Positions 46,161 through 54,400 of a stretch of 64,000 nt of DNA are shown here, piece by piece. The notes beneath the pieces are model-generated. The model was not told the origin of the DNA, ran no database searches, and saw nothing but the letters and a program-made list of their open reading frames with translations. The stretch's first letter is position 1. Each line of letters opens with the position of its first letter. Position numbers and translations under genes: made by a program. This DNA comes from Zhenhengia yiwuensis (GTDB lineage Bacteria > Bacillota > Clostridia > Lachnospirales > Cellulosilyticaceae), in contig NZ_JACRSY010000005.1 in NCBI RefSeq assembly GCF_014384995.1, positions 105,583 through 169,582 on the forward strand, given 5' to 3'.

Positions 46161-46196
46161 GGCTCCCCCACCTATATCCCTAAGCCATCTTGCACT

Positions 46197-46427
46197 CTAT
46201 GCTTGCTCCAAATTCACTTCATCCACTTGTTGAATCACATATTTAGCACCTACAATGCTATCTACTGCTGACTTTTCGCCAACGGCTCCAGTTGCCAGTA
46301 CTGTATCCATAACGGCCTTAATCTGAGTTCCTTCAAGTGATTCACCCGGATTCGAAATCGTGATTGTCTCCTCTTTACCTGCTGGTGTACCAAATACAAG
46401 TACTAAACTTCTTTTTGTAATTTCCAT
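46197..46427 (-). CDS. DUF2922 family protein
   Basis: 76 residues matching DUF2922 in length and pattern (SLVLVFGTPAGKEETITISNP). GGAGGTAGGAAT precedes the ATG. It is the second gene behind the sigma-type promoter at 46722-46753, 50 bp after the DUF1659 gene. Function unknown; the constant association with DUF1659 and YvrJ suggests they work together. Confidence 0.85.
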   Translation of the reverse strand: MEITKRSLVLVFGTPAGKEETITISNPGESLEGTQIKAVMDTVLATGAVGEKSAVDSIVGAKYVIQQVDEVNLEQA

Positions 46428-46477
46428 ATTCCTACCTCCTAAATTTGATTTATTCCATGTACTCTGTTTTTTCTCTA

Positions 46478-46675
46478 TTAGACTGTCTTAATAAGCTGCT
46501 CTTCTGTTACCTTCATGATCTCTTCTAAGCTTTCTGCATTTAAGCTCCCAATCGCTTCCCCTAAGTTATAAAGGGATTCATCTGTTGCACTTTGGTTACA
46601 ATGAGCCAGTGTCTGAGATCCTTTTGTAAATTTTAATACAACTTTTACTTCATCTTTTTTAGTGTTTACTGCCAT
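46478..46675 (-). CDS. DUF1659 family protein
   Basis: 65 residues with the DUF1659 pattern (KVVLKFTKGSQTLAHCNQ, then a helical tail). AAGGAGGAATGCAAA precedes the ATG. It is the first gene downstream of the sigma gene and directly behind a promoter of the 46.7/55.9/56.97-kb type. No function is known. Confidence 0.84.
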   Translation of the reverse strand: MAVNTKKDEVKVVLKFTKGSQTLAHCNQSATDESLYNLGEAIGSLNAESLEEIMKVTEEQLIKTV

Positions 46676-46721
46676 TTTGCATTCCTCCTTGATTTTTTAT
46701 TAAGCTCCGGTGCTTACACCT

Positions 46722-46754
46722 TATATATAGTCCTATGTCTCTCAAATTCCCCGA
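46722..46754 (-). promoter_or_regulatory. dedicated sigma-type promoter, copy 1 (overlaps sigma gene end)
   Basis: On the minus strand TCGGGGAATTT, 7-nt spacer, then ATAGGACTATATA. The distance between the starts of CGGGG and AGGACT is 19 nt, identical in the two copies at 55.9 and 56.97 kb. The -35-like part is also the last codons of the sigma gene (Arg-Gly-Ile-stop). It reads into the DUF1659/DUF2922 operon. Confidence 0.75.
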
Positions 46755-47251
46755 AAAATTTTTTCTAATTTTTTAAGTGCCCTTTCTTTACGTCCTGCAA
46801 CTGCCTTAACCGTAATGCCTAACTCAATTGCTATTTCTCCAAGAAGTTTTTCTTCAAAATAAAACTTCCTTATAACGAGACATTCTGAAGGTTTCAATCT
46901 TTTCATACCTTCTTCCAATCTTTTATACTCTTCTTGCTGTACGACTTCTCTAACAAAATCATCTGCTGTGCCTGTAAGGTCACTATACCACTCTAAATCT
47001 TGATCCTGCATAAGATGAGCTCTCATTTTGTTACGATACTTTTTACCCCATCTATAAAGCACCATTTTATAGTAAGCTTCAAAAGGCACCCCTTTCAGCT
47101 GATCATAATGCTGTAAGGCTCTCATTAAGAGTAAATAGCTTTCTTGATATAAATCTTCTTGTTCATCATCCACATAACTTAGTTTTCTAGCCCAACTTTT
47201 CCACAAAGGAGCAAACTTATTCCACAATATGTAGATTTCTTCTTTTGTCAT
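46742..47251 (-). CDS. UviA/TcdR-like alternative RNA polymerase sigma factor
   Basis: 169 residues. Region 2 is in DLYQESYLLLMRALQHYD and PFEAYYKMVLYRWGKKYRNK (about 33-78); region 4 is in LKPSECLVIRKFYFEEKLLGEIAIELGITVKAVAGRKERALKKLEKI (about 118-165). Size and layout fit the group 5 clostridial sigma factors (UviA, TcdR, BotR) that switch on bacteriocin, toxin or lysis genes. A promoter sequence overlapping its 3' end and two exact-spacing matches near 56 kb suggest its targets. It is divergent from a ComK-like gene. Confidence 0.82.
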   Translation of the reverse strand: MTKEEIYILWNKFAPLWKSWARKLSYVDDEQEDLYQESYLLLMRALQHYDQLKGVPFEAYYKMVLYRWGKKYRNKMRAHLMQDQDLEWYSDLTGTADDFVREVVQQEEYKRLEEGMKRLKPSECLVIRKFYFEEKLLGEIAIELGITVKAVAGRKERALKKLEKIFRGI

Positions 47252-47375
47252 AACAAACCTTTCCGCTGCAGCTTGTTTAATTTGCGCACCCTTACTTTAT
47301 CAAATTCATTTTCAAAAGAAGAATCCATACTTCGTCAAATTTTTATAATAATTTAACTTTTTATCCTAAATATTC

Positions 47376-47404
47376 TTGCAATTTATAAGAAGACTTACTA
47401 TAAT
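47376..47404 (+). promoter_or_regulatory. sigma-A promoter for the ComK-like gene
   Basis: TTGCAA and TATAAT separated by 17 bases, about 50 bp before the start codon, with TAAGGAGATG as ribosome site. Confidence 0.6.
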
Positions 47405-47455
47405 ACTCTTAATACCAAACATATGTTCCACTTTATAATTTAAGGAGATGATGAG

Positions 47456-47908
47456 ATGTATTATCTATGTCAGGCTATCGTTCCTTTCTACGATGATTAT
47501 GGTCATAATATGACTTACACCTTACTTTCTGATGGCACAAAATCGACTTACTGCTTTCCTATTAAGAACTACATTTACCGTATGTTCTACCAACTTTATC
47601 TAGACCCTGTAGCTGTTAGGAACTGCTCTAGCCGCATTCTGCATTCAAAAGGTAACTTGCCTCTCTTACTTTCTCCGGCCTACATTTTTATTCCCGTTAA
47701 GATGCGCAAACCTATCGGACGCCAAGATGGTGCTTTCGGTTATGTTCTTGTTAGCGCCATCAAAAGCTATCAAGATGGTGTCATTACTTTTACTGATGGC
47801 ACAACTCTCGCCACTTGCTCAAGCGATACCTATATCGCTCATAAAATGAAAGATGCTAAACTCCTTGGTTACGCCTATAAAGAAACGAGAGTACTATTAG
47901 AAGCATAA
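47456..47908 (+). CDS. ComK-like transcription factor
   Basis: 150 residues. The middle part (AVRNCSSRILHSKGNLPLLL, then SPAYIFIPVKMRKPIG) and the final ITFTDGTTLATCSSDTYIAHKM resemble the B. subtilis competence regulator ComK (conserved serine/glycine patch, IxFxxG-xxx-cxxS). The protein is shorter than ComK. It is divergent from the UviA-like sigma gene with 204 bp between, so one may control the other. The family call is a pattern judgement; an uncharacterised DNA-binding protein is the alternative. Confidence 0.5.
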   Translation: MYYLCQAIVPFYDDYGHNMTYTLLSDGTKSTYCFPIKNYIYRMFYQLYLDPVAVRNCSSRILHSKGNLPLLLSPAYIFIPVKMRKPIGRQDGAFGYVLVSAIKSYQDGVITFTDGTTLATCSSDTYIAHKMKDAKLLGYAYKETRVLLEA

Positions 47909-47929
47909 CCAAGAATCCCGTCCAGGCTA

Positions 47930-48104
47930 GGTGATGATACTCTTCCAGCTTCTGTTTCCAGAATGCTAAGAATCTCTAAGCTTGATAGATGCATGAACGC
48001 TGCAAACTCGGCTACGCCTCAAACATACAGCTAAAAACCATGCATCTATCTTCACAAAGAGATTCTAGGTATTCCTTCAAAGGAAGCTTACAGAATATCC
48101 CACC
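47930..48104 (-). repeat. GAGCGTAGCGAG hairpin element, inverted orientation
   Basis: On the minus strand GGTGGGATATTCTGTAAGC begins the left arm and GAAGCTGGAAGAGTATCATC ends the right arm. The tip is AGCTGTATGTTTGAGGCG, then TAGCCGAGTTTGCAGC: tip stem GCTGTA/TGCAGC (one G-T pair) and an inner GGC-GTA-GCC stem, one pair longer than other copies. It is the only element in this orientation. Confidence 0.75.
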
Positions 48105-48303
48105 TATCCTGTATAGGGCCTAAGCTTATTAACGCTACGTTTCGCTACGCTCCTCTTCACTCAAACAGTGTGACGAGATACATCACTTTTTCATATCATG
48201 TGTTTCTTGCCTGAAAGTTACGTAGGCATATTCCGGAGAATCCCTCACCACTCGCCCTCTTCTGTACTAGCGATAGAATCCAATGTAGGAAAGATGAAGG
48301 GAT

Positions 48304-48478
48304 GTGGTCTACTCCTACGCAGGCTACTTTATGGAGGTGCGCTTAGAATGCGTTAGTGAGTGTGTGAACAAGGTACTTAGCGAATTGTTTGACCGAAGGG
48401 AGTTATGAGCGTTCTTGTGAATACCGAGCTTACACATTCTTAGCCACTGGAAGTGAAGCCGTAGTAGGAGTAGGCCAC
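48304..48478 (+). repeat. GAGCGTAGCGAG-type hairpin element, most divergent copy
   Basis: Closing stem GTGG-T-CTACTCCTAC with GTAGGAGTAG-G-CCAC (14 pairs, one mismatch). The tip has GCGAAT/ATGAGC around TTGTTTGACCGAAGGGAGTT, where the inner GC/GC mini-stem is replaced by CC/GG with loop GAAG. The remaining part of 47909-48603 holds rearranged fragments of the same family and no gene. Confidence 0.72.
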
Positions 48479-48562
48479 AGACCGACATCCTCCGAGAAGC
48501 AGGTGGAGGAGAATTCAATTACCACGACGCCCCTTCCTAAAAGCTCTATACTCTCCATACGC

Positions 48563-48598
48563 AAAAGAAGGAGTCGTTATACAACGACTCCTTCTTTT
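48563..48598. terminator. bidirectional terminator after ecfT
   Basis: 16-bp perfect stem AAAAGAAGGAGTCGTT/AACGACTCCTTCTTTT with 4-nt loop, 5 bp beyond the ecfT stop on the minus strand. Confidence 0.85.
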
Positions 48599-48603
48599 TT
48601 CAT

Positions 48604-49428
48604 TTAAAATGGATACCAGAAGTATCCTATATTCGCTTTTAAAATAAGTCCAACAGCAATGAAGAGGATTCCAATTACAAGAGCTACAATGTCTAAGCGT
48701 GTAAAAGGCTCTCTTACATACCATGTTCTTGTTTTATCTTTACCAAATCCACGTAGATCCATAGCGTTAGAAACGACTTCAATACGATCAAGTGACCCAA
48801 GTACGAGCGGTATAAGGACGCTCATGTAATTCTTTAAGATGGTCATAACAGGCGCATCACCTCTCTTGAAGGCTACACCTCTTGCCTCTTGAGCCATAAT
48901 GATGTGCTTTACTTCTGCCTGAATATCTGGCACATAACGAAGTGCAATACTTACGGTATAGGCCACTTTGTAAGGTACACCAATACGGTTTAAGCTGCTT
49001 GCAAATTTACTTGGATGTGTTGTAAATAAGAAAATCAGCGTAATCGGCAGTAAGGCAATATACTTACATGAAATCGTAAGGACATAAAATAAGTTTTCTA
49101 AAGTAAGGGTATAAAAACCTATTTTAAAAAGTACTGTTGTAGAACCTGCCAGCTCTGACCCATGGTTAGGTGTCAGGATAAGCAGCAGGATGGAGTTAAA
49201 CAGGGTAAAGCCTAGAATAAATCCAATCAGTACACGCATGCGTCTAAATTCTATTTTGGAACAGTACAAAAGGATAGCCCCAATGACAATAAGGGCTAAA
49301 AAGATACGGATGTCCATAAACATGAAAGTAAAAATACTCCATAAGACAACCCATATGAGCTTCACACCGCCATCTAACTGATGAAGGAAAGAAGGCTTAT
49401 CAATATATAATGAACCTGTATTATTCAT
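48604..49428 (-). CDS. ecfT: energy-coupling factor transporter transmembrane protein
   Basis: 274 residues with five or six membrane helices and the EcfT coupling motif (AQEARGVAFKRG, about 180-191) that contacts the ATPases. It is 3 bp downstream of the dual ATPase gene. No substrate-binding S component is encoded next to it, so it is either a shared (group II) module or the S gene is elsewhere. Confidence 0.92.
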   Translation of the reverse strand: MNNTGSLYIDKPSFLHQLDGGVKLIWVVLWSIFTFMFMDIRIFLALIVIGAILLYCSKIEFRRMRVLIGFILGFTLFNSILLLILTPNHGSELAGSTTVLFKIGFYTLTLENLFYVLTISCKYIALLPITLIFLFTTHPSKFASSLNRIGVPYKVAYTVSIALRYVPDIQAEVKHIIMAQEARGVAFKRGDAPVMTILKNYMSVLIPLVLGSLDRIEVVSNAMDLRGFGKDKTRTWYVREPFTRLDIVALVIGILFIAVGLILKANIGYFWYPF

Positions 49429-49431
49429 GGG

Positions 49432-51117
49432 TTAATGTTCTCTCCCTTTTTGAATCACTTGCTTTAAGAATGTACTTTCATCTTCTACACCATAAAGTCT
49501 TGCTAATGTACTAATAGAAGTGTCTTTTAAGTTAGCTGTTTCCATAACTTCTTTTTGACTCAGTACATGATAAATGGTGTCGTCTGCTAAAATCTGTCCA
49601 CTTGATAAAACAATAGCTCTATCTGCATATTCTAAAGCAAGCTGAATATCATGTGTAATCATGATCACTGTAATGCCTTCCTCTTTAAGCGTCATAAGGA
49701 AGTTCATAAACTCTGTATAGTTTTTATGGTCTTGGCCTGCTGTAGGCTCATCGAGCACAATCACTTTAGGTTTAAGTGCTAAGATCGAAGCAATGGTTAC
49801 ACGCTTTTTCTGACCATAGCTTAAAGAAGCTACTGGCCACTTTTTATAAGGCGCAAGTCCACATTTTTCTAAGGCTTCTGTAACTCTTACTTTAACCTCT
49901 TCTTCAGCATAACCAAAGTTACGAAGTCCGAAGGCTACTTCATCATAAATCATATATTTCGTAATCATATGATTTGGATTTTGCATCACATACCCTATCA
50001 CGTCTGCACGTTTACGAATAGACCACTTGGTTATATCTTGCCCTTCATAACGTACTTCACCTTGATCTAACTTACAGAAACCTGTAAGGGCCTTTAATAA
50101 GGTCGATTTTCCTGCCCCATTATTGCCGAGAATAGCTAGGAACTCTCCTTTATATACGTTAAAGGAAATATCCTTTAAGATATTACCTCTTTCCTTATCA
50201 TAAGCAAACTGTAAATTTTTACATTCAAGTAAAACTTCATGTTCATCTTTTTCCTGAGTAGGTTTTAAGTCCCCTAATACTTGCATGACTTTATCTTTAT
50301 ATTTTGTAAGCGTACTTATATCTGTTAGCGTGCTTTCTTCCTTTAAATCAATCTCACAGTTTTTAAGTACTTCTATATAAAGGGGCTCTCTTAAACCATT
50401 TTCTTCAAGTACACCGCTACGTAACACTTCATCTGGTGTGCCGTTAAAGACGATTTCACCTTTACTTACTAGTACCACTCGATCAAAATGATGCGAAAGT
50501 ACATCTTCAATACGATGCTCCACTACAATAATTGTTTTATCCGTTCCTTTATGGAGGGCATCAATGGTATCCATAGCAAGCTGACCACTCATAGGGTCAA
50601 GGTTAGCTAAAGGCTCATCAAAAAGCAAGATATCTGTTTTCATAGCCATAACCCCTGCCATAGCTACCTTTTGCTTTTGACCACCACTTAAGTTTTGAGG
50701 ACTTTGCTCACTAAAAGCCTCCATACTAAAGTTCTTTAGAATCTCTTCTACCTTTTCATGCATATGGGGTACAGGCATACTATCATTTTCAAAGGCAAAG
50801 GCCACATCTTCGCCTACGCTTAGTGCAATGAACTGACCATCTGCATCTTGAAGGATCGTTCCTACCTTTTTACTAATTGCCTCTAAGCTTTTGCCATATA
50901 AAGGCTCACCGTCTAATAAGAGTTCACCTGACATCTTTCCTTTATAAGCATGAGGAATAAGACCGTTCAGACAATGTGCAAGGGTCGATTTTCCACTTCC
51001 ACTTGGTCCTGCGATTAATACTTTCTCGCCAGTTCCTATCCCCAGGTTAATATGCTTTAAGGTAGGATTTTTGAGATTATCATATTGAAATGAAAAATTT
51101 TTAAAACAAATACCCAT
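49432..51117 (-). CDS. energy-coupling factor transporter, fused double ATPase
   Basis: 561 residues from ATG 51117 (GGAGGACAGT upstream). Two ABC ATPase units are fused: Walker A GPSGSGKST with signature LSGGQKQK in the first (about 1-240), and GNNGAGKST with LSYGQKKR in the second (about 300-540). This corresponds to EcfA1 plus EcfA2 and drives vitamin or metal uptake with EcfT. The substrate is not defined because the S component is missing. Confidence 0.93.
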   Translation of the reverse strand: MGICFKNFSFQYDNLKNPTLKHINLGIGTGEKVLIAGPSGSGKSTLAHCLNGLIPHAYKGKMSGELLLDGEPLYGKSLEAISKKVGTILQDADGQFIALSVGEDVAFAFENDSMPVPHMHEKVEEILKNFSMEAFSEQSPQNLSGGQKQKVAMAGVMAMKTDILLFDEPLANLDPMSGQLAMDTIDALHKGTDKTIIVVEHRIEDVLSHHFDRVVLVSKGEIVFNGTPDEVLRSGVLEENGLREPLYIEVLKNCEIDLKEESTLTDISTLTKYKDKVMQVLGDLKPTQEKDEHEVLLECKNLQFAYDKERGNILKDISFNVYKGEFLAILGNNGAGKSTLLKALTGFCKLDQGEVRYEGQDITKWSIRKRADVIGYVMQNPNHMITKYMIYDEVAFGLRNFGYAEEEVKVRVTEALEKCGLAPYKKWPVASLSYGQKKRVTIASILALKPKVIVLDEPTAGQDHKNYTEFMNFLMTLKEEGITVIMITHDIQLALEYADRAIVLSSGQILADDTIYHVLSQKEVMETANLKDTSISTLARLYGVEDESTFLKQVIQKGREH

Positions 51118-51180
51118 CACACTGTCCTCCTTATATCGTAAATTTTATTATAAAATCTATATTTTCCTTTGTCAAATGCT

Positions 51181-51985
51181 CTAATATTCACCAATCTTTT
51201 TATATTCGTTTACATCTTTAAACATGTGTACTTGCCACTTCCCTCTGGCTTGTAAATCATAAGTGATATCAATAATATGCCATTCCCCTGTCTCTTCATC
51301 ATAAACCTCATTCCAGGCGTGATACCCCTTGGCATTCGATGTATAACCTTTGACCAACTTCACAGGAATACCTTGACTCCTTAACAGGACTGCATAAAGT
51401 GAGGCAAAATCATAACAAATCCCCGTCTTCTCCTCAACAATCTTATCAATATCAGGAAGGTACGTACTGGGCAAGGTGGCAAGTTTATCATAATCATAAG
51501 TATACTCCCTTATCACATAATCATACAAACGCCTTACGCATTCATTCTTCTGCTCTATTCCCTGGGTAATTTTTTCCCCTTCTTTGACTGCCATAGACGA
51601 TTCCTGCCAATCAATATTTTGAATAGAATTAAGGTATACCTCCTCAATTTTTTCCATATTCAGCTCCACCTCTGTACACTTAACCAATCTAAATTTATCC
51701 GCCTTCGTATTTTCTAAGACACTAATTTTGTAGGTGCCATTCCCCATTTGAAGAGGATAAGTATCCACCTTCCCCCCTTCATCTAAATTATAAACATACT
51801 TCCCCTCTCCCCTTCCCAATGATCACCTTAAGTCTCCTTTTATTAGGGCTTACATAGCTTATATGTACAATACCTTTATCGATATCCTTTTGGTCGATGA
51901 CCACTTGGTTCGCATCAAGGTTTATCTTTAGAAAACTTAATCCTATTATAATAAATACGATACTTTTATAAAACCAGCTTTTCAT
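51181..51985 (-). pseudogene. transglutaminase-like protein split by a frameshift
   Basis: Two overlapping frames are parts of one gene. The first (ATG 51985) has a signal peptide and ends at a stop just after KVIIGKGRGEVCL; the second (from TTG 51819) continues KYVYNLDEGGKVDTYPLQMG, then a transglutaminase domain with the Cys (KTGICYDFASLYA), His (AYHAWNEVYD) and Asp (HIIDITYD) triad. Removing one G from the AGGGGAAG run near 51798-51806 joins them. True mutation, phase variation or sequencing error are all possible. Confidence 0.75.
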
Positions 51986-52097
51986 AGCTTTCAGCCTCCC
52001 TCTAAATTACTCTCTTTTTATACTTAGTATATGCTAAATGAAGACTTATTGTCTAAATTTGTACCACCTTCCTACTTCATATTTTCTGTTTACACAT

Positions 52098-52138
52098 AAA
52101 AAACAGCTACCTTGCTCCCTAAGCTTAGCAACTGTTTT
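52098..52138. terminator. terminator-like hairpin in the 51986-52439 gap
   Basis: AAAACAG/CTGTTTT and TTGCT/AGCAA nested stems. The rest of this gap is very AT-rich upstream sequence of the CapD-like gene and shows no gene. Confidence 0.6.
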
Positions 52139-52439
52139 CTATGATTGTATCTGTTACTCTATAAGTTGTCCCCTTAACTAAAATCGCAGTCATATTATAT
52201 CGCAATTTTAACAATTTAATACATTTTGTATTATCTATTGTATTTATATACTTATAATATTCTTTATCAATTTATAATTTCTATGTTATATCAATCAACG
52301 AACAAGCAAAAACTTTAATAGGTTATGAATTATTTACAATTCTTCCTACCTTTTTCTACATTTTTAAACATAATAATTGATGCATTTTTTTACTTGTGTT
52401 AAAATTAATATGCTTAAAAATTTATGGGGAGGGCTTGCT

Positions 52440-54338
52440 ATGCCTATTATTTACAAATCAATCTTATTAATGAGTGATATTATTCTTATTAATATTGCTT
52501 TTTTTGTTGCGCTCTTTTTGCGCTTTGAGGGATTCATTCCAGCACAATACTTAAAAGCTTACGCTGCTCAGTGGATTGTTCTTACTTTAATCCATCTTAT
52601 TATCAATATTGCCTTTAAACTCCATAAGTGTTTACTTCGCTATATTACAAGCCGTGAGTTACTCTACATAGGAGGCGCAACTTGCTTATCTTCTCTGCTC
52701 TTTTTTATTTATGGTAATGTTACCGATGTCACTTTTCCATTAAGTGTTTACCTTATCTATACCAGCTTAGTTCTTTTGCTACTCATTTTGTCACGCTTTA
52801 GCTACAAATTTGTTAACCGTATTTTAAGCAAATTCTCTAAGAGTTATAATGCCTTAAAAGGACATCTTAATGGTACCACGAAAAATAGAGTTCTTCTCAT
52901 TGGCGCTGGAGATGCTGCTGCTCTTATTATTAAAGAATCTAAAAAAAATCCAAATCATACCTATAAAATTGTAGCCGCTCTAGATGATAATCGCACCAAA
53001 CACTTCTCTTCATTAAATGGTGTGCCTATTAGAGGGCCTATCGAAAATATACAAAAATTTGTAGAAATCTATAACGTGGATACCATTATTTTAGCGATGC
53101 CTTCTATAGGCCGTGAACGTACTTCAGAAATCTTAAATCTTTGCAGCGAAACCAACTGTCACCTTAAGATTTTCTCTGGTATTTCAAGTGCTATTAATGA
53201 AGAGGATCAGACTTATCAAGTACGCAGTGTCCGAATCGAAGACTTACTTGGACGTGATGAAATCGTTTTAGACTCTACTAAAATCGAAAATGACATTACA
53301 AATCGTACCGTACTTGTAACAGGTGGAGGCGGCTCAATTGGCTCCGAGCTTTGTAGACAAATTAGTAGTTTTAATCCAAGTCGCCTTATTATCTTTGATA
53401 TTTATGAAAATAATGCTTATGATATCCAAAATGAGCTCCTTCTTAAGGGCTTTCCAAGAGAATCTCTTACTGTCCTCATTGGCTCTGTAAGGGATAAAAT
53501 AAAACTTAATGAAATTTTTGAAACTTACCAACCTGATTTAGTCTTCCATGCTGCTGCGCATAAACATGTCCCCCTTATGGAAGATAGCCCGAGCGAAGCC
53601 ATTAAAAACAATGTCTTTGGGACTTATAATGTAGCCCTTTGTGCAAGGGAGTATAAGGTTAAAAAGTTTGTCCTCATCTCTACCGATAAAGCCGTTAATC
53701 CAACCAATGTCATGGGGGCTACAAAACGCTTATGTGAACTTATTGTCCAATCAATTAATAAGACTACCAAACATACAGACTTTGTTGCTGTACGTTTTGG
53801 CAATGTACTCGGTAGTAATGGGAGTGTTATCCCACTCTTTAAGCGTCAGTTAGAAGCAGGTGGTCCACTAACGGTTACACATCCTGATATTATCCGTTAC
53901 TTTATGACGATTCCAGAAGCTGTGCGTCTTATCCTTCAAGCTATGTCTTTTGCTGAAGGAGGCGAAATTTTTGTTTTAGATATGGGGCAACCTGTTAAAA
54001 TTTTAGATTTAGCCCTTAACTTCATTCGCCTATCCGGTCTTGAACCTTATAAAGATGTGGACATTGTCTTCTCCGGCCTTAGACCAGGTGAAAAACTCTT
54101 TGAAGAACTCCTTATGGACGAAGAAGGTATAACAAATACCTCTTCTGATAAAATCTTCATTGGCAAACCAAGTGATATCACCTTTGCCGAACTTAATCAG
54201 TCACTTCATTACTTACATAACGCTTTAGAATCAGACTGTGACTTACGTGAGGCACTTCATCACGTGGTACCAACTTATCGCATCTCACCTAATGGATGTA
54301 CAGAGTTAAGGCCAAATCAAGAAACAAAAGTTTCTTAG
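52440..54338 (+). CDS. CapD/FlaA1-like nucleotide-sugar epimerase/dehydratase, membrane-bound
   Basis: 632 residues from ATG 52440 (GGGGAGGG 6 bases upstream; a longer in-frame reading from 52377 lacks a ribosome site). Four N-terminal membrane helices (about 5-120) are followed by a CoA-binding-like domain (LLIGAGDAAALI near 155) and a C-terminal extended SDR domain with TGGGGSIGSELCRQ and STDKAVNPTNVMGATKR. Such proteins make modified UDP-GlcNAc (often UDP-bacillosamine or N-acetylfucosamine precursors) for surface glycans. A CpsB-type phosphatase gene converges on it. Confidence 0.92.
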   Translation: MPIIYKSILLMSDIILINIAFFVALFLRFEGFIPAQYLKAYAAQWIVLTLIHLIINIAFKLHKCLLRYITSRELLYIGGATCLSSLLFFIYGNVTDVTFPLSVYLIYTSLVLLLLILSRFSYKFVNRILSKFSKSYNALKGHLNGTTKNRVLLIGAGDAAALIIKESKKNPNHTYKIVAALDDNRTKHFSSLNGVPIRGPIENIQKFVEIYNVDTIILAMPSIGRERTSEILNLCSETNCHLKIFSGISSAINEEDQTYQVRSVRIEDLLGRDEIVLDSTKIENDITNRTVLVTGGGGSIGSELCRQISSFNPSRLIIFDIYENNAYDIQNELLLKGFPRESLTVLIGSVRDKIKLNEIFETYQPDLVFHAAAHKHVPLMEDSPSEAIKNNVFGTYNVALCAREYKVKKFVLISTDKAVNPTNVMGATKRLCELIVQSINKTTKHTDFVAVRFGNVLGSNGSVIPLFKRQLEAGGPLTVTHPDIIRYFMTIPEAVRLILQAMSFAEGGEIFVLDMGQPVKILDLALNFIRLSGLEPYKDVDIVFSGLRPGEKLFEELLMDEEGITNTSSDKIFIGKPSDITFAELNQSLHYLHNALESDCDLREALHHVVPTYRISPNGCTELRPNQETKVS

Positions 54339-54354
54339 TCTTTTTAAAGCTAAA

Positions 54355-54390
54355 AGAAGGAGGTTGTAAAATCCTTTACAACCTCCTTCT
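54355..54390. terminator. bidirectional terminator
   Basis: 16-bp stem AGAAGGAGGTTGTAAA/TTTACAACCTCCTTCT between convergent genes. Confidence 0.85.
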
Positions 54391-54400
54391 CTCTTTTCAT

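Larger units (their letters stand above)
45308..46190 (+). repeat. tandem array of GAGCGTAGCGAG hairpin elements, period 363 bp
   Basis: CAAGCATTTCTATGCACAAG starts at 45361 and again at 45724, a period of 363 bp with near-identity. Three full tip motifs occur (near 45485, 45848 and 46080) plus a shortened hairpin without tip (45650-45708). Each unit also has a second hairpin, CTCCCACC/GGTGGGAG around CCTAGGG. The array lies between DUF2922 and YvrJ genes that are normally adjacent. The 945-bp gap holds no other gene. Confidence 0.85.

Noticed and set aside
34005..46190. CRISPR array
   Set aside because: Units are over 300 bp, there are no short repeats with unique spacers, and no cas genes are present.
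34005..48478. Integron attC-like sites
   Set aside because: The hairpins are imperfect and tandem, but attC-type GTTRRRY/RYYYAAC boxes at the base, cassette genes and an integrase are absent; conservation is at the tip, not the base.
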